From NCBI GenBank assembly GCA_033557465.1, contig JAWIIG010000025.1:7187001-7251000 (forward strand): a stretch of DNA of 64,000 nt, written 5' to 3'. Within the stretch, counting starts at the first letter, position 1, and each line of letters opens with the position of its first letter. Positions 44,762 through 55,152 of this stretch are shown here, in pieces. The notes below the pieces were generated by a model. That model was not told the origin of the DNA and did not search any database. It saw only the letters and a list, made by a program, of their open reading frames with translations. Source of the DNA: Ichthyophis bannanicus (taxonomy: Eukaryota; Chordata; Amphibia; Gymnophiona; Ichthyophiidae). The position numbers were made by a program, and so were the translations under genes.

Positions 44762-47623
44762 ATGGGTGAAGAGAGCCCCCAGGTAAGTGAAAGCCCCCAG
44801 GTAAGTGATACATTAAATACCTTTATGGAAATGGGTAACAGGGGTAACATATGGAAAGCAGTGTGTATTAATGCCCGTAGCATGGGAAATAAGATCTCTG
44901 AAGTTGAAGCTTTGGTGGGAGTGGCTGACTTAGATTTAGTGGCAGTTACAGAAACATGGTTCACAGAAAACCATGACTGGGATGTAACTATACCTGGCTA
45001 TACTTTATTCAGAAAGGACAGGGTAGGAAGAAGGGGAGGAGGAGTAGCACTATATGTAAAAACTACTATTAAAGCTTTGGAATTACAGAGCTTAAAAGGG
45101 AGAGAGGAGGCATTGTGGGTTAAACTAGAAAGAGGGAAAGAGAAATCTATTTGCATTGGTGTGATATACAGACCTCCCTCACAAGAGGAAGAGGTGGACA
45201 GAGAGTTAATTGAAGACATACGCAGCATTGCTAGGAAAGGGGAAGTGCTACTGCTAGGAGATTTCAATATGCCAGATGTTGATTGGCACATTCCTGCTGC
45301 AGTATCATCTAGGAGTAAGGAGATCCTGGATTCTCTACAGGGAGAACTATTCAGGCAATTGGTAACAGACCCCACACGTGAAGGGGCCATACTGGACTTG
45401 GTGCTTACCAATGGTGAAAGTGTTTCTGATGTTGTAGTGGGAGATCATTTTGCATCCAGTGATCACCAGATGGTGTGGTTCAGTATTAGGACTAGGGCTG
45501 TTAGAATCCATTCCAAGGTGAAGATCTTAGACTTTAGGAAGACTAACTTTGCGAAGATGGGCCAATACCTCAGGGAGTCATTAGTGGGATGGGAACAGCT
45601 GGGGGATGTAGAACAACAGTGGACAAAACTGAAAGGGGGTATTTTAAAGGCAACCAACCTTTTTGTTAAAATGGTAAATAAAGGCAAAAGAAACAGGAGA
45701 CCGCTATGGTTTTCGAAGGAAGTAGCTGAAAAAGTGAAGAAAAAGAGGGAGGCCTTCATGAAATACAAGAGATCACAGAGAGAGGAAGACAGGCATCTGT
45801 ATTTGGAAAAACTTAGAGAAGCTAGCAAAGTAGTCAAGAAGGCAAAGATTCAAAAGGAGGAGGAAATAGCCAATGCAATAAAATGGGGGGATAAGACATT
45901 TTTCAGATATATTAGTGAGAAGAGGAAGGGCAAAAGTGGTATTGTCAGACTCAAGGGTACAGGGGGGGAATATGTAGAAGCTGATAAGGATAAAGCGGAA
46001 TTGCTTAACAAATATTTTTGTTCTGTGTTCACAGATGAAGAACCAGGAGCAGGACCTCAGAAAACACCCACAAATAAGAACAGAAGCGAGGGACATCTTG
46101 AACAATTTTCAGAAGACTGTGTTCGTGAGAAACTAGCTCAACTTAAAGTAGACAAAACGATGGGACCGGATGGGATACACCCTAGAATACTGAGGGAACT
46201 TGGGGACGTTCTAGCAACTCCACTGACTGACCTTTTCAATGCCTCGTTGGAGTCGGGAGTGGTGCCAAAGGACTGGAGAGAGGCTCATGTGGTGCCTTTA
46301 CACAAAAGCGGAAGTAAGGATGTGGCTGAAAACTACAGGCCGGTTAGTTTAACTTCAGTGGTGAGTAAACTAATGGAAACGCTGTTGAAAGAGAAAATAG
46401 TGAGGTTTCTGGAGTCCAGCGGATTACAGGATCCGAGGCAGCATGGATTCACCAGAGGCAGGTCTTGTCAGACAAATCTGATTGATTTCTTTGACTGGGT
46501 GACCAGGGAGTTGGACCGAGGGAGAGCTCTAGATGTGGTGTATTTAGATTTCAGTAAAGCCTTTGACACTGTTCCTCACAGGCGACTTATAAACAAACTG
46601 AGCACCCTAGGGATGGACCCTAAAGTTACTGCTTGGGTTAGAAATTGGTTGGGTGGGAGGCGACAAAGAGTACAAGTAAATGGAGCTCACTCTGACGAGA
46701 AGGATGTTACCAGTGGTGTGCCCCAGGGATCTGTCCTTGGTCCGATTCTTTTTAACATCTTTGTTAGTGATATAGCAGAAGGGCTGTCGGGTAAGGTTTG
46801 CCTCTTTGCGGATGATACCAAAATCTGCAATAAAGTAGACACCCAGGAAGGTGTAGATAACATGAGGAGGGATCTGGCTAAGCTTGAAGAATGGTCTAGA
46901 ATTTGGCAACTGGGATTTAATGTTAAAAAATGTAAGGTCATGCATTTGGGCTGCAGCAATCCAAGGGAGCAATACAGTATAGGAGGTGAAGTACTTTTGT
47001 CCACTAAAGAAGAGCGGGACCTAGGCGTAGTTGTGTCCGATGATCTTAAAGTAGCTAAACAGGTAGAAAAGGCGACGGCAAAAGCTAGAAGGATGCTTGG
47101 GTGCATACGGAGAGGAATGGCTAGCAGAAAAAAGGAGGTGATAATGCCTCTGTATAAGTCTTTGGTGCGACCTCATTTGGAGTATGGTGTGCAATTCTGG
47201 AGACCGCACCTTCAAAAGGATGTGAACAGGATGGAGTCGGTGCAGAGGGTTGCTACTAAGATGATTAGTGGTCTTCATTATAAAGCATATGAGGACAGAC
47301 TTAAGGATCTTAATATGTACACCTTAGAGGAAAGGCGGGATAGAGGTGATATGATTGAGATGTTTAAATACCTCCGTGGCATAAATGTTCAGGGAGAGAG
47401 CCTCTTTCAATTGAAAGCAAGTTCTGCTACGAGGGGACATGGGATGAGGGTGAAGGGAGATAGATTCAGGAGTGATATGCGGAAATATTTCTTTACGGAA
47501 AGAGTAGTGGATCCGTGGAATAGTCTCCCAGTGGAGGTGGTAGAGATGAGGACAGTAACTGAATTCAAAAAAGCATGGGACCAACACAGAGGATCTCTAA
47601 AGGTAAAAAGTGGACTGTTGTAG
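44762..47623 (+). CDS. CR1 ORF2 protein, APE endonuclease and reverse transcriptase, intact
   Basis: A 953-residue protein from the ATG at 44762. Residues ~34-240 form the APE-type endonuclease, with TETWF (Glu64), GDFNMPD (Asp167, Asn169) and SSDHQ (Asp234, His235). A basic linker follows (GKRNRRPLWFSKEVAEKVKK). The RT has SLTSVVSKLMETLLKEKI, HGFTRGRSCQTNL, motif A VVYLDFSKAFDTVPHRRL (Asp596), motif B SGVPQGSVLGPILFNIF and motif C LFADDTKI (Asp684, Asp685). The C-terminal domain ends EFKKAWDQHRGSLK. Enzymatically it would nick target DNA and prime cDNA synthesis from the element's RNA. The absence of stops or frameshifts marks it as the best-preserved LINE in the window. Confidence 0.92.
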   Translation: MGEESPQVSESPQVSDTLNTFMEMGNRGNIWKAVCINARSMGNKISEVEALVGVADLDLVAVTETWFTENHDWDVTIPGYTLFRKDRVGRRGGGVALYVKTTIKALELQSLKGREEALWVKLERGKEKSICIGVIYRPPSQEEEVDRELIEDIRSIARKGEVLLLGDFNMPDVDWHIPAAVSSRSKEILDSLQGELFRQLVTDPTREGAILDLVLTNGESVSDVVVGDHFASSDHQMVWFSIRTRAVRIHSKVKILDFRKTNFAKMGQYLRESLVGWEQLGDVEQQWTKLKGGILKATNLFVKMVNKGKRNRRPLWFSKEVAEKVKKKREAFMKYKRSQREEDRHLYLEKLREASKVVKKAKIQKEEEIANAIKWGDKTFFRYISEKRKGKSGIVRLKGTGGEYVEADKDKAELLNKYFCSVFTDEEPGAGPQKTPTNKNRSEGHLEQFSEDCVREKLAQLKVDKTMGPDGIHPRILRELGDVLATPLTDLFNASLESGVVPKDWREAHVVPLHKSGSKDVAENYRPVSLTSVVSKLMETLLKEKIVRFLESSGLQDPRQHGFTRGRSCQTNLIDFFDWVTRELDRGRALDVVYLDFSKAFDTVPHRRLINKLSTLGMDPKVTAWVRNWLGGRRQRVQVNGAHSDEKDVTSGVPQGSVLGPILFNIFVSDIAEGLSGKVCLFADDTKICNKVDTQEGVDNMRRDLAKLEEWSRIWQLGFNVKKCKVMHLGCSNPREQYSIGGEVLLSTKEERDLGVVVSDDLKVAKQVEKATAKARRMLGCIRRGMASRKKEVIMPLYKSLVRPHLEYGVQFWRPHLQKDVNRMESVQRVATKMISGLHYKAYEDRLKDLNMYTLEERRDRGDMIEMFKYLRGINVQGESLFQLKASSATRGHGMRVKGDRFRSDMRKYFFTERVVDPWNSLPVEVVEMRTVTEFKKAWDQHRGSLKVKSGLL

Positions 47624-47700
47624 TTGTTATGGAAGGACAGACTAGATGGGCCTTGTGGTCTTTTTCTGTCATCATGTTTCTATGTTTCTATGTTTCTATA
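47624..47700 (+). other. CR1 3' UTR and TTTCTATG repeat tail
   Basis: The short UTR (AGACTAGATGGGCCTTGTGG, TCTTTTTCTGTCATCATG) ends in (TTTCTATG)3-4. In CR1 elements the conserved 3' end and short repeat are recognised by the reverse transcriptase in place of a poly-A tail. Confidence 0.85.
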
Positions 47701-48395
47701 ACCAAGTACCATGGTGCCAAAGGATGCCTGTTTGCAACAGATAGGAGCAAGGGAAGGGAGGAGAACTACACTGGTATCTGAAGGGCCCAGAGGGATGACA
47801 CAGGTGAAGCAGTGGCCCAGATGGTGCAGTTGCTGGTGGCACAGGACACGTATCAAAGGGCCAGAGGAGTGGTGGGCAGGAATACAGTGGCAGACACCAG
47901 AGGTGTACCATCATCTGCACCCCACACCTGCCACCCATGAGTATGCCCTGCCCCCAGGATGGGCAGGTCGCCAGACTTTGGCAGGATACATGTACACACA
48001 ACAGGCATTATGGTAGCACCCAACTGAGCCCATGTGTGTCCCCCCTCTCTCCCACAGGGAATATGGCATGTGATGCACTCTCGAGGCCCTCAAGTGCTGC
48101 TTTCGCACACTGTGCTGGAGGAGACTGAACCAGCAGCAGCGAATCAGGGAGTGGCTGGTGGCCAAGAAATGTCAGTGGGGTACACAGTGGAGCCCATCAG
48201 ATGCAGGGAGCAGCAGCCATGGCTGCTGGACTGGTGCAGGCAGAGCACCTGGTGGTGGACTCTCTCTATATGCAATGATGATAACGTGTTATGGGCAGCC
48301 ATGCCATCTCCTGATGCCACCATCCCATGTGTGTATCAGCTGGCACCCAAGACATGCAGGTGAGCACACACTTGGCTGGGACATGGCATAGAAGA
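47701..48395. other. GC-rich unassigned segment
   Basis: It continues the composition of 40169-41121. A frame near 47788-47900 (DDTGEAVAQMVQLLVAQ) looks protein-like but I cannot identify it. An acceptor-like CTCTCTCCCACAG precedes 48059. No supported gene. Confidence 0.3.
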
Positions 48396-48523
48396 GCAGT
48401 ACATTGGGGAAACTGCTAGGTACATTTGACCTAGATTGGCCACTGTTGGAAACAGAATACTGGGCTTGATGGACCTTGGTCTGACCCAGTATGGCATATC
48501 TTATGTTCTTATGTTCTTATGTA
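48396..48523 (+). mobile_element. CR1 LINE 3' end fragment
   Basis: It contains GGCCACTGTTGGAAACAG, GGGCTTGATGGACCTTGG, TGACCCAGTATGGCATATC and two to three TTCTTATG units, identical in layout to the end of the copy at 22620-22764. It belongs to the TTCTTATG-tail CR1 subfamily, unlike the neighbouring full-length element. Confidence 0.85.
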
Positions 48524-49830
48524 CATGGGTACACATCCCCAGTGGTAGCCCCAGATGCACATTGTGCACCTGCCCATACTGCCCCCTGTATATGCCCATC
48601 ACCTGGGGGGGGTGCCAGCAGGCCACAGCTCAGCATGTGAGGGGGAGAACAGATTTGGCTGGAGGTGGGTAAAAGGGAGGGCATGCAATATGCACTGTGG
48701 GGGATGCATGCCCCTGTGGGCTGAAGGTGGGTTGAGCAATATATGTGTGGGCCCCCCAGGGGTATGAAAGTCCCACACCAGGGCCATGCCTGTGCATACC
48801 ATTAACCCCCTCCTCTTTCCCTACAGTCAGCTCCAGGGAGGGCCAGGTACCGCTGGTGCACCATGCCCACCACCCAGGAGCAGCGGTTCAGCGCCACTGG
48901 AGAAGTCCAGCACTAGTACCACCAGCAGTGACAGGGACAAGGAGGAGGAATCCAGCAACATTGTGTCAGAGGACACCACATCAGAAGAGGAGGGTAACAA
49001 GGGGGCCATGGCACAATGGTCAGATGGGGAGTCAGAGGAGGAGGGATTGGAGGGCCAGGGGCAGGGTGGGGAGGCAGGGGATTCAGAGGAGAGGGATCAG
49101 AAGGCAAGGGGCAGAGTGAGGAGGCAAGGGAGTCAGAGGAGGAGGGATGGGAGGGCCAGGGGTAGGGTGGGGAGGGAGGGAAGTCAGAGGAGGAGCGATG
49201 GGAGGGCCAGAGGTGGGACGGGGAGGCAGAGGAGTCAGAGGGAGAGGGATCAGAGCAGGTAGCAGGCAGGATGTAGGAACCACCCTCAAGTACCACAGGT
49301 ACTGCAGTGTGGCACAGGGCACCACCAGAAGGCAACCAGCGGAGGGCCCAAAGGTAGAGCTGCACCCCCTCAGCTGTGCCCCATAGGCCACAGCCATGGC
49401 CACCCACAACCCAACCAGGGGGCCATGTGCCCGCCACATGGCTCAGCACGGGTAAGGTGCAATGGCAATTGGTGCCATGGTCCATCCTGCACAGTCACCC
49501 CAGCACCCATGAGCACACCATGTCCATGCTGTACCAGGCCCCTCTGCACCACCACCTCCATGACCCTCCAGTGACTGGGCTCTCGCTGCCCTGGTGGCGG
49601 AGGTGCAGCTCCTGAGGGAGGAGGTGCAAACTGCGCAAGGTCCATCGCAGAGTGCATAGATTCATAGATGCCATTAGAGAGCACAAGCAGGGCCCCACTG
49701 CACCATAAGCAATACCCCAGGCAGAGTATGCCCTGCAATGGGGTGTTCTGTGGTATGTACGGCTGTATATTAACTGTTGGCACTGTTGTATATGTTGGCA
49801 CATGTTTGACAATAAAATGGTTCCATTTTG
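48524..49830 (+). pseudogene. Possible 3' exon of an acidic/low-complexity protein with poly-A signal
   Basis: An acceptor-like TCCTCTTTCCCTACAG ends at 48826. The following frame (to about 49262) is QLQGGPGTAGAPCPPPRSSG, then a serine/glutamate-rich stretch (STTSSDRDKEEESSN) and degenerate GGGAGGCAGAGG repeats. Downstream, near 49590-49650, a frame reading VAEVQLLREEVQTAQ looks like a short leucine-zipper end, and AATAAA lies at 49811. Proline/serine-rich linkers and a terminal coiled coil are common in Harbinger Myb-like proteins, so this could be the 3' end of the same gene as the Myb/SANT exons. The order on the chromosome does not fit a simple gene, so confidence is low. Confidence 0.3.
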
Positions 49831-50559
49831 CAAACACACTGTGTTGTCCATTTTGTGGGGGCAGGGCATCGTGTCTGCATGAGTGGTGTGGGGGACTGGG
49901 GAGGGGGTCCAGGGGTCTATAGGCTAGGGGTGTGGGCACACTTGTTCTGCGTTGGTATGGCAGAGGGGCACTACCTGTGCAGACGGTTGTGGGCACAGCC
50001 CAGCATGGGTAGCACCTCTGTGGCCTCAGCCCATACTGTGCGGGTATGGCAGAAGGTACTATCCATGCAAATGGTCACGGGCACAGATCTGCACAGGTAG
50101 TGAACTCTATGCCTGCAACCATCTGCACGGGTAGTGCTCTTCTGCTATACTCACACAGAATGGGTTGTGGCAGCATGGGTGTGCACATGCAGGGCACCCC
50201 TGCCCCACGAAAGGCACATGGAGCGGCACATGCCGCGGTTGTATGCCTGCTTATTGTGTTTTGCAACCTCTCCGGGTATTGTAGTCTGGGTGGCCCTACA
50301 CACCTATGCTGCTGTTTCTTAGTGCTGTGAGACTATGGTGTCCTATGGCGGTGAACTGACACACAGATTTTTGAAACGTCAGGGCCCAGGGGCCTACGCG
50401 GGTACCGAATATGCTTTTGGATGGGGCGTGGCACCACTGCGTGTTCTAACTGCATATACATAAGATGACCTATGCGGGTAGTCGAACACTACCTTAGTTT
50501 GTGGCTGCACAGTGGCTGACAAGGCACCAACAGCAGCAAAACACACAAGGAAGGTTAAC
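49831..50559. other. Stretch without recognised gene, internal short duplications
   Basis: Repeated blocks of the form GGGTATGGCAGA(A/G)G with CACGGGCACAG and CACGGGTAGT appear around 49955-50125. Open frames on both strands have no recognisable motif. Confidence 0.35.
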
Positions 50560-50914
50560 GTCACGCTTTCTGAGACAGCTATGGCCTGGGGCTCATCCTG
50601 CAGCTGCACACTGCCCTCTTCATGGCAGAGGATGCCAGCACCCTGCAGACAGCATGGCAAGACATTGTCCACAGGGCCAACAGGGACACGGAGGACATCA
50701 AAAAGAAGTGGTGCATGGTACGACAGGCAGCAAAGAAGAAGAGGGCCAGCATGGTACAGCAAACAGCAAAGGAGAAGAGGGCCAGCAACAGCAGGCTACC
50801 ACCTGCACAGCAGCACAGCCTCACCCCACTAGAGGAGCAGATGTTGCAATATGTGAAGGAGGTCACCATCTCTGGGGTTGCAGGCTTTGACAGCTCCACC
50901 ACAGACGCACAGGG
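50560..50914 (+). pseudogene. Possible Myb/SANT-like exon (helices 2-3)
   Basis: The frame encodes LQTAWQDIVHRANRD, TEDIKKKWCMVRQAAKKK and, after a glutamine/lysine-rich linker, LTPLEEQMLQYVKEV. The W-x-x-I-x-x-x-x-N ... E-x-x-K-K-K-W order is the Myb/SANT-like signature of Harbinger Myb proteins and NAIF1. The LTPLEEQ block is also usual after that domain. The exon ends at a strong donor, GGGG|GTGAGT, at 50914/50915. A possible next exon begins after CAAACCTCCCAG at 51158 (GTPPSQPGTDASEGALTPTT). Binding of transposon ends is the role of the family. No transposase gene was found. Confidence 0.5.
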
Positions 50915-51254
50915 GGTGAGTAGAGGTACCCCATGGCCTGGGTGGGATCGTGACAGCCATGTATGTCTCCCCATCATGTCTCTGTCCACCCAGGGCATGC
51001 CTCTCTGTCTGTCAGACCTTGGGTGCTGCGCAGGGTGGGTACAGTGTGACCCGTGCACCACCTGCCGGTTCTGTAGTGGGCCGGGTGCCATCCCATAGGC
51101 CAACCTGGCAAGCCATGTCACTAACCTCTGCCACCTTTGCTCTCTCACAAACCTCCCAGGGACCCCGCCCTCCCAGCCTGGGACAGATGCATCGGAGGGA
51201 GCCTTAACACCCACCACAGATGATGCCAGTACAGAGCCAGGGTGCAGCACAGCC

Positions 51255-52171
51255 ATCAAAGCTGGTGTGCCGGGCCTCTTTCACATGCTGGAAGCTGCTG
51301 GTTGCAAGGAATCCCAGGGCAGTGGTCACCATCATGGCCACTGGAGGAGCCTGGCTTCTGAATGTGGAGGGTTCCAGGTCCACATTAAGAATGCTGCACA
51401 ACTCGGTTATTGCTGCTCCATCCAGTCTTTATCTCTGGTAGACCTCCTCCTCTGTCAGTTGCAGGTAGCTCACCCTGGGTCTGTGCACACGTGGGACATA
51501 GTACCTGCATCTCGGGTTCTGGGCTACAGCCTACTGCTGGGTACACACTGCCTGTCACATCCTCTGCTGTGCCCAGGCACGGAGGGCGTGTCTCCACCTT
51601 TGGATCACCATATGCATGGCCCACATGGCGTCTCTGCCTGTCCAGCATTGCTATACATCTGCACAGATTGAGTACAGGCCTGCACACTCTCCCCTCGCTC
51701 TACTCTGCACTGTTCCGCCACTACACAGGTTCACCGCTCATTATCAGCAGTCATATGCACTGGGAACCATCGCTTAAGCCTACACAGTTAGTGATGTCTA
51801 ATGTTGGCACACACAGGTTTCGGAAATCGGCTTTACGTGAGTTTCACAGTGATATGCCCCCATTCTGCCCCCTGGGCTTTGGCACCTGGCGCTGTGCAGG
51901 TAGCTAGGCCTCAACAATTCAAGCCACCTTGTTAAAAATCAGTTTTATGGTGGTTTTACACATGCCTAGGGCTTCGGAAATCAGGCCTAATAAAAACAGA
52001 ACAGGAAAACAAGAGTAGGGAGAGATGAGATTAATTTTGGGTGCGATGCTTCTATGTACAGTACAGTATTTTATTTTGAGGTTCACTCATTTTGCTGAAG
52101 GTTATACATTAAGATACAGAAACTCATTTGCTTCTTTATGTAATCAAGTTATTAGCGAATGAATCTAAAGA
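51255..52171. other. Stretch without recognised gene
   Basis: I see nothing I can support. Near 51960-51985 there is GGGCTTCGGAAATCAGGCC followed by TAA, resembling a Harbinger-type right terminus. I could not find a matching left end with confidence. Confidence 0.35.
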
Positions 52172-52520
52172 CACAGAAACATAGAAACATGACAGCAGAA
52201 AAAGACCATATGGCCTTTCAAGTCTGCCCTTCAATACCAACTGCTATAGTCCCTTTTTTTGTTTAGAGATCTTCTGTGTTTGTCCCATAATTTCTTGAAT
52301 TTGGATTCTGTCCTCATCTCTACTACCTCCACTGGGAGTCTATTTCATGGATCTACCACTCTTTCCATAAAGAAATATTTTTGCATTACTCCTGAGTCTA
52401 TCCCCTTTCACCTTCATCCTATGCCCCCTCATTGCAGAGCTTTCTTTCAATTGAAAGAGGCTCTCCTCCTGTGCATTTACAGTATGCCACAGAGGTATTT
52501 AACCATCTCTATCACACAAA
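52172..52520 (-). mobile_element. CR1 LINE 3' fragment, minus strand
   Basis: On the minus strand it reads the CR1 ORF2 C-terminus (reverse of the region holding ERVVDPWNSLPVEV in the intact copy) and the 3' UTR. The ATAGAAACATAGAAACATGA block at the low-coordinate end is the reversed TTTCTATG tail. It belongs to the same subfamily as 41122-47700. Confidence 0.8.
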
Positions 52521-52769
52521 GAGACAATGGCCAAATAAACCAGAACCTTAATGTGCAATTGGATATCTCAATTAGAATTATGTTGATTACAGAGAACGTT
52601 TTTCATATATATAGGCATTTTAGGATTTGGATATCAAATTTTTCCAGTCATTAGTAACATCCTATATGGATATTAAGCATGACAAATTTATCACAAAATT
52701 ATAAACAGGGAGGAAATGACATCACAGAGCGTGATGACAGCTGGAACTCATAGTTCTGGCACCATTCCC
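52521..52769. other. Short AT-rich stretch without recognised features
   Basis: Unassigned. Confidence 0.3.
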
Positions 52770-53380
52770 CATGCAAAGAGTGCTGCAAACTCACCCCAGA
52801 GTTAAAACGTTCCAAAAAGCAGCAGCCCAGGTCTGCAGAAGACAGTGGATCTCAATGGTGATATGCCGATGGACAGCGGATCTGAGGGAATTTATGTATG
52901 CTGGAGCTCACACGAAGGCCTGTGGGGATGCCAAGATGGCAGCCAGGAGCGCACGAGATCCCAATGTACTGGAGGAGGAGGACCGTGAGGATGCCCAGGA
53001 GAGAGGAGTGGTAATGCTCATGCAGGTAACCTGGGAGGAGTTGCAGGATTCGTTTGCAGAGTTAAGTAGGAGGTGGGAGGATTAGTAAGAGAACTGAAAG
53101 CAGAATTGGCTGAGATTGGCTGTAGAATGGGGGAGCAGGAGAAGCAGCTGGAGCAGCCGGCAAAGGACAAGGCAGCTCTCACAACATCAGCGCAAAAGAC
53201 TGAAGAGTGGAAAGAGCAACTGCTGCTAAAAATTGAAGACTTGGAAAATTGGTCACGGTGGAATAATCTGTGGCTGAGGGAGGTCCAGGAGCAGCCTGAA
53301 TTTCTGAACTGCCAGAGAGTGACAGAGGACATATTCAAGGAAGCACTGTGCTATGTCAAGCCCCAGCCCTCCGCCTAGGG
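52770..53380 (+). pseudogene. L1-type LINE ORF1, N-terminal coiled-coil fragment
   Basis: Two overlapping frames give an acidic region (RDPNVLEEEDREDAQERG), a coiled coil (VRELKAELAEIGCRMGEQEK) and then KIEDLENWSRWNNLWLREV, which is the L1 ORF1p block 'LE(D/N)xSRRNNLRI'. ORF1p is the RNA chaperone of L1. The first frame stops at 53085 and the second continues, so it is broken. A piece of L1 ORF2 lies beyond the LTR at 54606-54860. Confidence 0.65.
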
Positions 53381-53437
53381 CTCAGAGGGTTGGGGTTCCC
53401 ATTATATGCTCCTTGCAGAAGGTGAGATAAAACCTTT

Positions 53438-54599
53438 TGTTCCCGCTATGCCTGCTGGGAATGGTAGTTCTTTTGCCCTCTGATAAGGAAATAGTTGTGA
53501 GGCCAGTGGTAAGGCAAAATGACAAGAATTTATTCTCCAACAAAAAAGATTCAGTGCAGATTAAATCAGGATACTCTTCAGGTGTTTGCTCGAGGATATT
53601 TACAGAACTTAAACTGATTGAGCTTCACACTCTTTGCTCACAAAATATGCAATGCATATCACATGTAACAGACAGAAAACATAACAGCTTCTTCTCACAA
53701 AGAAGAATATCTTCTTTCCCTTTGTTCACACTCAGCTCCCTCATACACCTTTAGCAAAGGGATTCTATATCATCTGCCAAACACAGTGTACAGTCCATAG
53801 GCACTTCTGCTGAGTCACTCTCATTAAAGTCCTGTTGCATCTCTTCAAACTCTGGAACTATGGAGTTTGGCTTTAAGCTGTTATTATACGGCTTAGGATA
53901 ATTTCCCCCTAAGACCTCTGGTGCTTCCTTTGGGCACAGTTCTATATGGTAAGGATTGGAAATACCTGAGGTTGTGGAGATTCCTCTCTGGCTTTGTTCA
54001 GCTATCTTTTTCCAGCTGTAGGGAAATGCTCTCTGATTCCCTGTTTGGAGTTCTTGTCTGGAGCACTGCTCTGGTTCCCAGTCCCAAACTGAGCTTTGAA
54101 AACTCCTGGGTTTAGTGCTAGGTTCCCACCTGTGAGCTCCTTGAAGCTTTTTATCTGGCAATGAGGTCTGAAGGTCTCTCTGCTCTCTCCCTCTAGGCAG
54201 GTTTCTGACAGCAGTCTGTCCCTTCTCTCCTTCTGCTCTGTCTGCTTCAATTCCAGAACTGCAGCTGGGTTTCCTGAAAGGTCTCCTCCCAGCTCTTCTC
54301 CAACCATCTCTCCAACCACCTCTCCAGTCAATACTCTCATCAACACTCTTACCGGCTCTCTCAGCAAGATTCCAATTACCAACTCCTCCCCTCTTGCTTT
54401 CTCCTAGCCAGGGTTTATATTCCTGTTCCCTGAGCCTTGGGTCTGCCTTCCTGAACAGGTGTGTGTAATTAGGTTCCAGGCTTGCAGTTACGTCAGAGTT
54501 TGGGTGTGTCAGCCTAGCTCCTGTTTCCCTATGCTTGCCTCTCTCTTGCAAATGCTGAACTGTGTGTGCAGCCTGTCAGTTTGTTTAAAAGTAAAATCA
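53438..54599 (-). mobile_element. Solo LTR (minus strand), about 1.16 kb
   Basis: Read on the minus strand it starts TGATTTTAC and ends GCGGGAACA, giving TG...CA. It has AATATAAACCCTGG (promoter-like, near 54410-54423) and AGAATAAATTCTTG (polyadenylation signal near 53528-53541). CCTTT lies on both sides (53433-53437 and 54601-54605), off by one base, as a possible target duplication. L1 fragments flank both sides, so it inserted into an L1. An open frame inside shares its C-terminal motif with the gypsy LTR at 58323. Confidence 0.6.
53751..54551 (-). CDS. Open frame inside the solo LTR, unknown function
   Basis: A 266-codon minus-strand frame without an early ATG (it opens with TTG). It is rich in Arg, Glu, Gly and Ser and has no recognised domain. 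Its end, EFEEMQQDFNESDSAEVPMD then CTLCLADDIE, lines up with the end of the frame in the gypsy LTR at 58721-59146: EEMELGDTFYESGVSDMEIEC. The shared pattern is EEM, F-x-E-S, D/E-M/V, E/D-C. It could be an LTR-encoded accessory protein or a shared non-coding motif. I cannot assign a function. Confidence 0.35.
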   Translation of the reverse strand: MQERGKHRETGARLTHPNSDVTASLEPNYTHLFRKADPRLREQEYKPWLGESKRGGVGNWNLAERAGKSVDESIDWRGGWRDGWRRAGRRPFRKPSCSSGIEADRAEGEKGQTAVRNLPRGREQRDLQTSLPDKKLQGAHRWEPSTKPRSFQSSVWDWEPEQCSRQELQTGNQRAFPYSWKKIAEQSQRGISTTSGISNPYHIELCPKEAPEVLGGNYPKPYNNSLKPNSIVPEFEEMQQDFNESDSAEVPMDCTLCLADDIESLC

Positions 54600-54605
54600 T
54601 CCTTT

Positions 54606-54860
54606 TCTTCTACTTCCATATGTTCAGTATGGGCTTCTTCATCACAGCTATGATGGGAATGGGGGTGGACCTAAGAGTGGTTTGGGACAGCCTAAAGGCT
54701 GTAGTCCGAGGACACCTAAGTATTGCAGCAGGGGTGAAGTGGTCCCGGAGAACCCGAGAGCAATCTCTCTGCACTAAGGTGCGCTTTTTGGAAGCTCAAC
54801 ACCACAGTGATCAGGAATCTAAGGTGTTGATGGCCTTGGAACAGTGGTGGGTGGGGTGAG
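54606..54860 (+). pseudogene. L1-type LINE ORF2 fragment (endonuclease-RT linker)
   Basis: The frame contains RVVWDSLKAVVRGHLSIAAG then KWSRRTREQSL and KVRFLEAQHH, which resembles the L1 ORF2 region WD..K...RG.....A...K..R......L...... between endonuclease and reverse transcriptase. It is only about 80 residues long and isolated. Confidence 0.55.
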
Positions 54861-54897
54861 CAGGTTAAGGACCAAGTCATTTTGCCTATGAATTAAG

Positions 54898-55152
54898 GGC
54901 GTGATATTCAAAAGGCATTTACACTGTTTACAGTCCAGTAAATCATGTAAATGCCTTAAATCAGGAAATTCAATGGCACTTACACAGTTAGTGCCATTGA
55001 ATATCCCCTTCTAACCCCACTACATGCTCCAATGCTATGCAGTTAGCATTGGGGCATTTTGGGGACAGAGCAGAGGTGGAGACTATCACTAACCAGGTAG
55101 TGGCATTATTGTATGCTGCCTGGTTAGTGACCTGTGCCTAAAAGATAGTTTG
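54898..55152. mobile_element. Harbinger-like MITE, half copy
   Basis: It starts GGGCGTGATATTCAAAAGGC after TAA and contains AATGGCACTTACACAGTTAG and TAACCAGGTAGTGGC blocks of the family. It stops at the central hairpin (CCTAAAAGATAG), so only one half is left. Orientation is opposite to 38512-38900. Confidence 0.6.

Larger units (their letters stand above)
41122..47700 (+). mobile_element. Full-length CR1 LINE with 5' monomer array and intact ORFs
   Basis: The layout is eight 5' monomers (41122-43577), a unique leader (43578-43805), ORF1 (43806-44750), ORF2 (44762-47623), a short 3' UTR and a TTTCTATG repeat tail ending near 47700. Both ORFs are open with all expected catalytic motifs. Pieces A, B and C at 28-34 kb belong to the same subfamily but are broken. 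It is inserted in GC-rich sequence that carries Myb/SANT-like exon relics on both sides. Most CR1 copies are 5' truncated, so a complete copy is uncommon. Confidence 0.9.

Noticed and set aside
48786..49485. Overlapping 158- and 190-codon frames as genes
   Set aside because: They are low-complexity translations of GGGAGGCAGAGG-type repeats in opposite strands; only the splice-site and poly-A context was kept, at low confidence.
39182..51985. One giant Harbinger element bounded by GACCCGATTTTC and GAAATCAGGCC
   Set aside because: The ends match poorly, the flanking triplets differ, and no transposase was found.
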